Below, in pieces: positions 1 through 5,368 of a DNA stretch of 6,600 nucleotides. This stretch comes from DASQVO01 sp035640715 (GTDB lineage: Bacteria > Actinomycetota > Actinomycetes > Streptosporangiales > Streptosporangiaceae): assembly GCA_035640715.1 (NCBI GenBank), contig DASQVO010000090.1, forward strand, positions 1-6,600, in the 5' to 3' direction. Below the pieces are notes generated by a model. That model was given only the letters and a program-made list of their open reading frames with translations, was not told the DNA's origin and ran no database searches. A program made the position numbers and the translations under genes. Within the stretch, counting starts at the first letter, position 1. Each line of letters starts with the position of its first letter.

Positions 1-571
1 TCTTTGTGCCATGTTGCGGGTCCGGCAGGTCACGGGCGTCAATGACCTCAAAGTCGCCGGGCAGCAGGGACGCTGGCTCGCCGGGGGACAGGCACCACTC
101 GGCGGGCAGGGACGGCCGGGCGGTGCGGGCCTCCAGGGTGAACGCTTCCCAGGCGAGCAGGCCGCCGGCCCCGACAGCGGCCGTGGCCGCCGCGAATACC
201 GTCCGGTCCCAGTAGCCGGTGCACAGCACCAGCGCATAACCGCCGGGTGCGGGGCGCCAGGCGCGCAGGTCGGCGTGCACCAGCGTGATCAGGTCGCCCA
301 GGCCACGGCGGCGCGCCTGCTCGCCGAGCAGCCGCAGGGCGACCTCCGAGACATCCACCGCCGTGACATGCCGCCCGGAGGCCGCGGCTAGCAGGGCGCT
401 ACCGGAGGGGCCGCAGGCCAGGTCGGCTACCGGGCCGTCCGGCAGCGGCATCGACAGTGCGTGCCGCGCCAGCGGATGGGCAACGAACGATGCCGCGAAA
501 TCCTTCTCATACCGCGCGTTCCAGCGCAGCCGGTCCGGATGGGCGGCGAGTTCCCCGGGTGCCTCCTGCAT
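1..571 (-). CDS. Class I SAM-dependent methyltransferase (3' end cut off by window edge)
   Basis: The reading frame on the minus strand is open from an ATG at 571-569 through base 1, giving 190 residues with no stop, so the C-terminus lies outside the window. It begins MQEAPGELAAHPDRLRWNAR. The glycine-rich SAM-binding loop (motif I) is VADLACGPSGSAL at residues 48-60. The acidic end of strand 2 is VTAVDVSE at 69-76, with D73 expected to bind the ribose of SAM, and HADLRAW (99-105) fits the next motif. Family knowledge: such TehB/thiopurine-methyltransferase-like enzymes methylate small molecules in the cytoplasm; the substrate cannot be read from sequence. The gene starts 10 bp after the marR stop without a clear Shine-Dalgarno, so translation is probably coupled and both are likely on one transcript. 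An in-frame GTG at 580-578 is an alternative start. The methyltransferase fold is secure; the substrate is unknown. Confidence 0.85.
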   Translation of the reverse strand, partial: MQEAPGELAAHPDRLRWNARYEKDFAASFVAHPLARHALSMPLPDGPVADLACGPSGSALLAAASGRHVTAVDVSEVALRLLGEQARRRGLGDLITLVHADLRAWRPAPGGYALVLCTGYWDRTVFAAATAAVGAGGLLAWEAFTLEARTARPSLPAEWCLSPGEPASLLPGDFEVIDARDLPDPQHGTK

Positions 572-581
572 ACCGCGCACG

Positions 582-1028
582 CTACTGTGCCGGGCTGCTG
601 TTGCCCGTCACGTTGCGCTCGAGCCGGCTCAGCAGGTCTTCGAGGTTCGCGGCATCCTCTTCGGTGATGCCGCTCCGCAGGCGCCGGTCGAACGCGACGG
701 CCGCGCCGCGCATCCGGCGGAACGCCGCCTCGCCCTTCTCGGTAAGCTCAACCACGTGAACGCGGCGGTTTGCCGGATCACGCCGGCGGGTGATCAGTCC
801 CTGGGCGTCCATCGCGTTCAGGTGGTGGGTGAGCGTCGCCTCCCGGATCCCCACCGCGTCGGCGAGCACCCGCTGATTGGGCAGGCGCTGGCTCTTCAGG
901 GAGATCAGGACGAGCCAGACGGGAAGCGAGCCGCCGGCGTCGGCCAGCGCGTCGTCGAACGCGCGGCTTACCGACCTGGCGGCCCGGCTCAGGCGGAGCC
1001 CGATCGGCGGGCGTACAGGCAGCGGCAT
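582..1028 (-). CDS. MarR-family winged-helix transcriptional regulator
   Basis: This 148-residue protein has the usual MarR length. An N-terminal dimerisation helix (about 8-32) is followed by a winged helix-turn-helix at about 51-103. The recognition region is LADAVGIREATLTHHLNAMD (55-74), and the wing RRRDPANRRVHVVELTEKG (81-99) carries the canonical D-x-x-N-R-R turn. The C-terminal helices (about 110-142) complete the dimer interface. Family knowledge: MarR proteins are cytoplasmic dimers that bind short palindromes and release DNA when a phenolic or other small ligand, or an oxidant, is sensed. Only C-free residues are seen near the N-terminus, so a cysteine redox switch of OhrR type is unlikely. 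The start is fixed at 1028 because an in-frame stop lies four codons upstream. There is no Shine-Dalgarno, but TAATCT sits six bases before the ATG, suggesting a leaderless message. It precedes the methyltransferase by 10 bp and probably controls itself and that gene through the palindrome at 1064-1082. Confidence 0.93.
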   Translation of the reverse strand: MPLPVRPPIGLRLSRAARSVSRAFDDALADAGGSLPVWLVLISLKSQRLPNQRVLADAVGIREATLTHHLNAMDAQGLITRRRDPANRRVHVVELTEKGEAAFRRMRGAAVAFDRRLRSGITEEDAANLEDLLSRLERNVTGNSSPAQ

Positions 1029-1034
1029 GGGCCA

Positions 1035-1040
1035 AGATTA
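1035..1040 (-). promoter_or_regulatory. Putative -10 element of a leaderless marR promoter
   Basis: On the minus strand the sequence reads TGGTAATCT, an extended -10 (TG-N-TAATCT), and the marR ATG begins exactly six bases after it. This places transcription start at or next to the A of the start codon. No convincing -35 hexamer is seen; ATGAAA about 19 bp upstream is a weak candidate. The call rests on the motif, its spacing and the lack of a Shine-Dalgarno. Confidence 0.45.
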
Positions 1041-1063
1041 CCAGCAGCTACCCAACTGCTTTC

Positions 1064-1082
1064 ATATCAAATATTTTGATAT
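1064..1082. promoter_or_regulatory. Palindromic operator for the MarR regulator
   Basis: ATATCAAA-TAT-TTTGATAT is a perfect 8-bp inverted repeat around a 3-bp centre. It sits in the only clearly AT-rich stretch of the window (about 1060-1090), 35 bp upstream of the marR start and 177 bp upstream of dinB. Size, AT-richness and location match MarR-family operators, so autoregulation of marR and the methyltransferase is the natural reading. Control of the divergent dinB-like gene is possible but less certain because of the distance. Confidence 0.75.
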
Positions 1083-1212
1083 CTATCTAACGTGACGGAC
1101 TGGATCGCTGCGCCGAGGTGGGCCTGAGGGCCACTGGCGGCCGCGAATCCGGGGTGCATGCGGCAGTGCCGGGCGGGTAGCAGCCGGCTAGTCTCGCGGG
1201 CTCGCCGTCGCG

Positions 1213-1218
1213 TAGATT
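1213..1218 (+). promoter_or_regulatory. Weak candidate -10 for the dinB-like gene
   Basis: TAGATT fits the TANNNT form of actinobacterial -10 elements and would give a leader of about 35 bases ending at the Shine-Dalgarno-bearing start at 1260. No good -35 is visible 16-19 bp upstream. The rest of 1083-1259 shows nothing else I can support. Confidence 0.2.
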
Positions 1219-1259
1219 CTTCAGGCGGCAGCCTTTCCAGCGAACGCCGAGGGGGACAG

Positions 1260-1766
1260 ATGACGAGTGCTGATCTGCTGGTCGATGCATTCGGCAGGAT
1301 CCGTGAGTCGGTCCACGACGCCGTCGACAGCCTTTCGCTCAAGGATCTGGCCTTCCGGGTCGACAGCGAGGCCAACTCGATCGCATGGCTTGTCTGGCAC
1401 CTGAGCCGGATCATGGATGACCACATCGCCGAGCTGGCTGGGACCGAGCAGGTCTGGATCGCGCACGGCTGGATGGACCGGTTCAGGCTGCCCTTCGGCC
1501 CGCGGGCGACCGGCTACGGTCACGGTGGCGACGACGTGGCAGCGGTCCAGGTGGAGGGGGAGCTGCTGGCCGGGTACCACGACGAGGCTTGCGAGCAGGC
1601 CATCCGCTACGTGAAGCAGATTACCGACGACGATCTGCCCCGGGTCGTGGATGACTCGTGGGACCCGCCGGTAACGCTGGGCGTGCGGCTGGTCAGCGTG
1701 ATCTCTGACGGCCTCCAGCACGCCGGCCAGGCTGCCTTCATCCGCGGCATCGTAGACCGCCGATAG
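1260..1766 (+). CDS. DinB-like / DUF664-type four-helix-bundle protein
   Basis: This protein has 168 residues from an ATG at 1260. That start is chosen because GAGGGGG (1249-1255) lies just upstream. A longer start at 1158 would add 34 Arg/Ser-rich residues with no domain character. The pattern matches the DinB/DUF664 superfamily: a first-helix segment MTSADLLVDAFGRIRESVHD, then WLVWHLSRIMDDH (43-55) with the first expected metal ligand H47, and a last helix ISDGLQHAGQAAFIRG (148-163) with H154. Family knowledge: members are metal-binding helical bundles, several being mycothiol-, bacillithiol- or glutathione-dependent S-transferases or isomerases; many have no known substrate. Here the residue four after H154 is alanine (A158) rather than the usual second histidine of the H-x3-H pair, so the metal site may be incomplete or different. 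It is not the DNA polymerase also called DinB. It is transcribed away from marR and ends 135 bp before the nitrilase gene. Confidence 0.85.
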   Translation: MTSADLLVDAFGRIRESVHDAVDSLSLKDLAFRVDSEANSIAWLVWHLSRIMDDHIAELAGTEQVWIAHGWMDRFRLPFGPRATGYGHGGDDVAAVQVEGELLAGYHDEACEQAIRYVKQITDDDLPRVVDDSWDPPVTLGVRLVSVISDGLQHAGQAAFIRGIVDRR

Positions 1767-1812
1767 CGACTGCGGCGCCGGGCATCGCCGCTAGCGACTA
1801 TGGCGCCCGGCA
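1764..1812 (+). repeat. Imperfect 21-bp direct repeat with embedded inverted repeat
   Basis: Two copies occur at 1764-1784 and 1792-1812, offset by 28 bp. They share TAGCGACT, then two differing bases, then GGCGCC, one differing base and GGCA (18 of 21 positions identical). The first copy includes the dinB-like gene's TAG stop. Within them GCCGGGC (1777-1783) can pair with GCCCGGC (1805-1811), a 7-bp GC stem with a 21-base loop. There is no T-tract, so this is at best a weak terminator-like structure. Confidence 0.5.
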
Positions 1813-1865
1813 AGGCTCGGGCACCTGGCGGGCCAGATCGCGAAGGGCGGCCGGCGGGAACCTCG

Positions 1866-1872
1866 AAGGAGA
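1866..1872 (+). promoter_or_regulatory. Strong Shine-Dalgarno serving an 8-codon leader ORF
   Basis: AAGGAGA is the best ribosome-binding site in the window. Counting from G1871, it is spaced 7 bases from the ATG at 1879, whereas the nitrilase ATG at 1902 is too far away for it to act directly. It therefore decides initiation at the small ORF 1879-1905. Confidence 0.7.
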
Positions 1873-1878
1873 CGCAGA

Positions 1879-1905
1879 ATGACTGATTCGCCCGGGACGG
1901 CATGA
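1879..1905 (+). CDS. Candidate leader peptide (8 codons) coupled to the nitrilase gene
   Basis: ATG at 1879 opens the short frame MTDSPGTA and stops at TGA 1903-1905. That stop overlaps the nitrilase start in an ATGA arrangement, where ATG begins at 1902. It has a strong, well-spaced Shine-Dalgarno, while the nitrilase start has only a weak GGGACGG ahead of it. The simplest reading is that ribosomes load on the leader, terminate, and restart on the overlapping ATG. The peptide has no run of one amino acid that would suggest classical attenuation. Alternatively, a single missing base in this region (in the genome or the assembly) separates a longer nitrilase N-terminus from its own start, because one added base would put the two frames in register. 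Family nitrilases usually begin at a motif like MTVIAVAQLAP, which favours 1902 as the natural start. Confidence 0.45.
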   Translation: MTDSPGTA

Positions 1906-2765
1906 CCGTCATCGCCGTTGCCCAGCTCGCGCCGGTCATCGGTGATCCCGGCGCCAGCCGGCGCACCGCCGCCGACGCGGTCGCCGAGGCAGCGGCCGCC
2001 GGGGCCGGGCTGGTCGTGCTGCCGGAACTGTGCGACTCGGGCTATGTCTTCGGCACCGCGGCCGAAGCGCGTGGCCTCGCCACCGCAGCCGATGACAGCC
2101 CGACACTTCGGCAGTGGCAGGCGCTGGCCGCCGCCCACGCGACAGTGATCATCGGCGGGTTCTGCGAGCTGGGCGGCGACGGCAGGCTCTACAACAGCGC
2201 AGCGGTGGTGGACGCGTCGGGAACCCGGGCCGTCTACCGTAAGGCCCACCTGTGGGACCGGGAGAAGCTCGTGTTCACCGCCGGCGATGCGCCGCCGCCG
2301 GTCGTGAGCTTGCCGTCCGGCCGCGTCGCCGTGGTCATCTGCTACGACCTGGAGTTCCCCGAATGGGCGCGGCTGCCGGCGCTCGGCGGCGCCGACCTCA
2401 TCGCGGCCCCGGTCAACTGGCCGGCCGCGCCCCGCCCCGCTGGCGAGCGGCCGGCCGAGGTCGTGAAGGCGCAGGCCGGCGCGGCCACCAACGGCGTGTT
2501 CGTCGCGGTGGCCGACAGGTGCGGCACCGAGCGCGGCGTCGAATGGATCGGCGGCACCGTCATCATCGCCCCCGATGGCTACCCGCTCGCCGGGCCGGTC
2601 GTCGCCGACCATCCTGCCGTGCTCACCGCCGACTGCGACCTCGCCCGCGCACGCGACAAGCGCATCAGCGATCACAATGAACTCCTGGCCGACCGGCGGC
2701 CCGAGCTGTACTCGCCGGTAACTTCGGGAGATGATGGGAGCCACACGCGGAGCGTGCCCGCCTGA
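1902..2765 (+). CDS. Carbon-nitrogen hydrolase (nitrilase superfamily amidase)
   Basis: This is a complete 287-residue protein, the usual length for a stand-alone nitrilase-superfamily amidase. The Glu-Lys-Cys triad is clear: E42 in GLVVLPELCDSGYVF, K114 in VYRKAHLWDREK, and nucleophile C147 in VAVVICYDLEFPEW. E121, after the lysine, matches the second structural glutamate. The fold is the cytoplasmic alpha-beta-beta-alpha sandwich that hydrolyses C-N bonds of amides, carbamoyl amines or nitriles through a thioester. The CYD-x-x-FPE form of the cysteine motif is more typical of amidases and ureidopropionase-like branches than of true nitrilases, but the substrate is not readable. The start is constrained by an in-frame stop at 1884-1886 with no other start codon between. 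The gene is preceded by a leader ORF and followed 49 bp later by the AidB-type gene, so the two are probably co-transcribed. The last 15 or so residues are polar and probably disordered. Confidence 0.92.
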   Translation: MTVIAVAQLAPVIGDPGASRRTAADAVAEAAAAGAGLVVLPELCDSGYVFGTAAEARGLATAADDSPTLRQWQALAAAHATVIIGGFCELGGDGRLYNSAAVVDASGTRAVYRKAHLWDREKLVFTAGDAPPPVVSLPSGRVAVVICYDLEFPEWARLPALGGADLIAAPVNWPAAPRPAGERPAEVVKAQAGAATNGVFVAVADRCGTERGVEWIGGTVIIAPDGYPLAGPVVADHPAVLTADCDLARARDKRISDHNELLADRRPELYSPVTSGDDGSHTRSVPA

Positions 2766-2804
2766 CGGCGACGGCGGCTCCGCCCGCCCGTACCCGACAG
2801 AGAC

Positions 2805-2809
2805 GGAGG
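2805..2809 (+). promoter_or_regulatory. Shine-Dalgarno fixing the aidB start
   Basis: GGAGG lies five bases before ATG 2815 and selects it over an in-frame ATG at 2731 that would overlap the nitrilase gene by 35 bp. Homology agrees: the sequence after 2815 (THEVFNQPPPL) aligns with the extreme N-terminus of E. coli AidB. Confidence 0.75.
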
Positions 2810-2814
2810 CGCCG

Positions 2815-4455
2815 ATGCCGCCCACCCATGAGGTCTTCAACCAGCCGCCGCCGCTGGCCGGGTATGATGCGGCCGACGACCCCGCGATGCTCGACGCGCT
2901 GCGCCGCGAGGGCGCCGGCTGGGCGGCGGAGCCGGTGCGGGAGATCGGCCGCCTGGCCGGGTCCTGGCAGGCCCAGGAATGGGGACGGCTGGCGAACGAG
3001 AACCCTCCCGTGCTGCGGACGCACGACCGATTTGGCCACCGCATCGACGAAGTGGAGTTCCACCCGGCCTGGCACGAGCTGATGACCGTCGCCGTGGGCG
3101 CCGGGATGCACGCCGCGCCATGGCAGGACCCGCGGCCGGGCGCGCATGTGGCGCGGGCCGCCAAGCTGTACGTGTGGGGCCGGACCGACGCGGGCCACTG
3201 CTGCCCGGTCTCCATGACCTATGCGATCGTCCCCACGCTGCGGAACGCCCCGGACCTGGCCCGGCGGTTCGAGCCGCTGCTGGCCTCCGCTGTCTACGAC
3301 TTCGGCCTGCGGCCGCCGGAAGCCAAGCGCGGTCTGCTCGCCGGGATGTCGATGACAGAGAAGCAGGGCGGCTCCGACGTGCGGGCCAACACCACTCGAG
3401 CGGTGCCGGCGGGGGACGGGACGTACCTGCTCACCGGGCACAAGTGGTTCACCTCGGCACCCATGGGCGACCTGTTCATGACGCTGGCACAGTCAGCGGG
3501 CGGCCTGTCGTGCTTCCTGCTGCCCCGCGTCCTGCCGGACGGCACCCGCAATGGCATGCGCCTGCAGCGCCTCAAGGACAAGCTCGGCAACCGGTCGAAC
3601 GCGTCCGCCGAGATTGAGTATGACCAGGCTGTGGCCTGGCTCGTCGGCGAGGAAGGCCGCGGCGTGCGGACGATCATCGAGATGGTCAACATGACCCGGC
3701 TGGACTGTGTCATCTCGGCGGCGACGAGCATGCGGGCCGGCCTGAACCAGGCCGCTCATCATGCCGCGCACCGCACGGCGTTCGGCGCCTATCTGGCCGA
3801 CCAGCCGCTGATGGCCAACGTGCTCGCCGACCTGGCCGTTGAGTCCGAGGCAGCCACCGCCGTCACGTTCCGGCTGGCCGGGGCGACGGACCGGGCGGCG
3901 GCAGGGGATCAGCAGGAGGCGGCGTTCCGGAGGCTCGCCCTGGCCGTGACCAAGTACTGGGTGTGCAAGCGCGGCCCCGCGCATGCCGCGGAGGCGCTGG
4001 AATGCCTCGGCGGCAACGGCTACGTCGAGGAGTCCGGCATGCCGCGGCTCTACCGCGAGGCGCCCCTGCAGTCCATCTGGGAGGGCTCGGGCAGCGTCGC
4101 CGCCCTTGACGCGCTCCGGGCCCTGGCCAGGCAGCCGGAATCGGCTGAGGCGTTCTTCGCCGAAGTCGGCAAGGCAGCCGGGACCGACAGGCGCCTCGAC
4201 CAGGCGGTGGCCCGGCTCCGGGACGAGCTGGCCGACCCGGAGCAGGCCGAGGGGCGCGCCCGCCGGCTCGCCGAGGACATGGCCCTGGTCCTGCAAGGCT
4301 CCCTGCTGGTCCGCTACGGTCACCCGGCCGTGGCCGACGCGTTTGCCGCGTCCCGGCTGGGCGGCGACTGGGGCCGCGCCTTCGGCACGCTGCCCGCCGG
4401 GGCCGACACCGGCACCATCATCAAGCGGGCCACCCCGGCCCTCGCCGGGACCTGA
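2815..4455 (+). CDS. aidB: AidB-type acyl-CoA dehydrogenase family protein
   Basis: This 546-residue protein is essentially the length of E. coli AidB (541). Recalled E. coli segments match almost word for word: THEVFNQPPPL near the N-terminus, GMSMTEKQGGSDV (MTEKQGGSD at 180-188, flavin-contact region), GHKWFTSAP, RLKDKLGNRSNAS (253-264), LGGNGY (398-403) and PRLYREAPLQSIWEGSGS. Domain order is an N-terminal helical part (about 1-180), a beta domain (about 180-290), a helical flavoprotein core (about 290-440) and the AidB-specific C-terminal helical part (about 440-546). E423 in SIWEGSG occupies the catalytic-base position. R435 matches E. coli R437, reported to be involved in DNA binding. 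Family knowledge: AidB is an FAD protein induced by alkylating agents in E. coli; its real substrate is unsettled, with proposals of detoxifying alkylators or protecting DNA. Here it follows a nitrilase-type amidase, with no ada or alkA visible nearby. Family assignment is very secure; a DNA-protective role in this organism is inferred. Confidence 0.95.
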   Translation: MPPTHEVFNQPPPLAGYDAADDPAMLDALRREGAGWAAEPVREIGRLAGSWQAQEWGRLANENPPVLRTHDRFGHRIDEVEFHPAWHELMTVAVGAGMHAAPWQDPRPGAHVARAAKLYVWGRTDAGHCCPVSMTYAIVPTLRNAPDLARRFEPLLASAVYDFGLRPPEAKRGLLAGMSMTEKQGGSDVRANTTRAVPAGDGTYLLTGHKWFTSAPMGDLFMTLAQSAGGLSCFLLPRVLPDGTRNGMRLQRLKDKLGNRSNASAEIEYDQAVAWLVGEEGRGVRTIIEMVNMTRLDCVISAATSMRAGLNQAAHHAAHRTAFGAYLADQPLMANVLADLAVESEAATAVTFRLAGATDRAAAGDQQEAAFRRLALAVTKYWVCKRGPAHAAEALECLGGNGYVEESGMPRLYREAPLQSIWEGSGSVAALDALRALARQPESAEAFFAEVGKAAGTDRRLDQAVARLRDELADPEQAEGRARRLAEDMALVLQGSLLVRYGHPAVADAFAASRLGGDWGRAFGTLPAGADTGTIIKRATPALAGT

Positions 4456-4502
4456 TGGAGCCCGGCCGGCCCCGCGACGGAACTCGGCAGCCCGCCGCCG
4501 GT

Positions 4503-4564
4503 ACCCCCGGCCTCGCCAGGCTTCAGGCGGGCCGCGTCGGTGACCCCGGGCCTCGCTGGGGTCA
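4503..4564 (+). repeat. Imperfect direct repeat, second copy forming a 7-bp inverted repeat
   Basis: The aidB to S51 gap (4456-4585) holds two similar segments starting at 4503 and 4543, 40 bp apart. Both have the pattern ACCCC-x-GG-CCTCGC followed by a G-rich end. The second copy has perfect arms TGACCCC (4541-4547) and GGGGTCA (4558-4564) around a 10-base loop. This dyad lies about 22-45 bp before the S51 start codon, where a -35 element would be. It could be an operator for the S51-SDR unit or a hairpin ending the aidB transcript; there is no T-tract. Confidence 0.45.
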
Positions 4565-4573
4565 GCCGCTCGC

Positions 4574-4579
4574 TATTGT
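4574..4579 (+). promoter_or_regulatory. Putative -10 element of a leaderless S51 peptidase promoter
   Basis: TATTGT fits TANNNT and ends exactly six bases before ATG 4586. There is no Shine-Dalgarno upstream of that ATG, as expected for a leaderless actinobacterial message starting at the A of the start codon. The -35 region is occupied by the TGACCCC/GGGGTCA dyad and has no clear consensus hexamer. Confidence 0.5.
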
Positions 4580-4585
4580 CGGCGC

Positions 4586-5368
4586 ATGACCGCCTCCACC
4601 CCCATCATTCTCGCCACTTCCGGTGGCCTGCGCCGCGGGGAGCGTACCTATTTCGGATTCGGGCCGCTGCTCCTGCACGCGATCGAGCTCTCCGGCGTGG
4701 AAGGCCGCGCGCCGCGGGTCTGCTACGTCGGGACCGCCGACGGCGACCAGCGTTGGTATACCGCCCTGTTCGCCGAGGCCGGGTACGCCGCCGGAGCCGC
4801 GATGTCGAGCCTGTCGCTGTTCCCGATGCCAAACGTGGACGACATAGCGGAACTGGTGCTCGATCAGGACGTGATCTGGGTGGGCGGCGGCAGCGTAGCC
4901 AACCTGCTCGCGCTGTGGCGGCTGCACGGCCTGGACGAGATCTTCCAGAAGGCGTGGCAGGCCGGGGTGGTGCTGGCCGGAGTGTCCGCGGGATCGATCT
5001 GCTGGCACACCGGTGGCACAACCGACTCGTTCGGCCCGGATCTGCGGCCAGTCACCAACGGCCTGGGCTTCCTGCCGCACTCCAACGGCGTCCACTACGA
5101 CTCCGAGCCGCAGCGCCGCCCCAAGTACCACCAGTTCATCGCCGAGGGGATACTGCCCGGCGGCTATGCGACCGACGACGGCGTCGGGCTGGTGTACCGG
5201 GGCACCGAACTGGCCGAAGCCGTCACCGAGGTCCGCGGCAAGGCCGCCTACCAGGTCATATGCGAGGACGGTGCGGTGCGGGAAGAGCGCATCGAGCCTC
5301 GCCTGCTGCCGGAGGCGCGGCCGTCCGGGGCATGGCCCCGGGCGGCACATGACCGGGGAGAGCCGTGA
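4586..5368 (+). CDS. Peptidase family S51 (peptidase E-like) protein
   Basis: This 260-residue cytoplasmic protein is slightly longer than E. coli PepE (about 229). The S51/glutamine-amidotransferase-like fold is marked by ILATSGGLRRGE at the N-terminus, DVIWVGGGSVANLLALWR (95-112), the nucleophile elbow GVSAGSICWH (132-141) with S134, TDSFGP (146-151), and FLPHSNGVHYD (162-172). S134 should be the catalytic serine. H170 is the better candidate for the catalytic histidine, with H165 as the alternative, and D147 is a possible acid. Family knowledge: PepE-type enzymes cleave Asp-X dipeptides, while relatives (cyanophycinase) degrade storage polymers. The shorter substrate loops here favour the dipeptidase side, but specificity is not certain. 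The C-terminal 15 or so residues are encoded by the next gene's ribosome-binding region and look nonconserved. It overlaps the SDR gene by 4 bp (GTGA), so the two are translationally coupled. It probably has its own leaderless promoter. Confidence 0.88.
   Translation: MTASTPIILATSGGLRRGERTYFGFGPLLLHAIELSGVEGRAPRVCYVGTADGDQRWYTALFAEAGYAAGAAMSSLSLFPMPNVDDIAELVLDQDVIWVGGGSVANLLALWRLHGLDEIFQKAWQAGVVLAGVSAGSICWHTGGTTDSFGPDLRPVTNGLGFLPHSNGVHYDSEPQRRPKYHQFIAEGILPGGYATDDGVGLVYRGTELAEAVTEVRGKAAYQVICEDGAVREERIEPRLLPEARPSGAWPRAAHDRGEP

Noticed and set aside
285..1079. 264-codon plus-strand open frame opposite the methyltransferase and marR
   Set aside because: The opposite strand encodes clear methyltransferase and winged-helix motifs; this frame has no recognisable domain and spans the intergenic operator.
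1158..1259. Longer N-terminus for the DinB-like protein starting at 1158
   Set aside because: The added 34 residues are Arg/Ser-rich and domain-free, while a strong Shine-Dalgarno precedes ATG 1260.
2731..2814. Longer N-terminus for AidB starting at 2731
   Set aside because: It would overlap the nitrilase gene by 35 bp and add residues absent from E. coli AidB; GGAGG selects 2815.
1791..3215. 474-codon open frame on the minus strand opposite the nitrilase and aidB genes
   Set aside because: It mirrors two genes with complete catalytic motifs. Its product is low-complexity and Arg/Pro/Gly-rich with no domain, as expected of antisense frames in very GC-rich DNA.
3493..4323. 276-codon minus-strand open frame inside aidB
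   Set aside because: It is a shadow of a highly conserved gene, with no motif and no ribosome-binding site considered convincing.
4461..4475. GGCCGGCC palindrome just after aidB as a terminator or site
   Set aside because: Short self-complementary GC strings are expected by chance here, and there is no T-tract or spacing to a gene start that supports a role.
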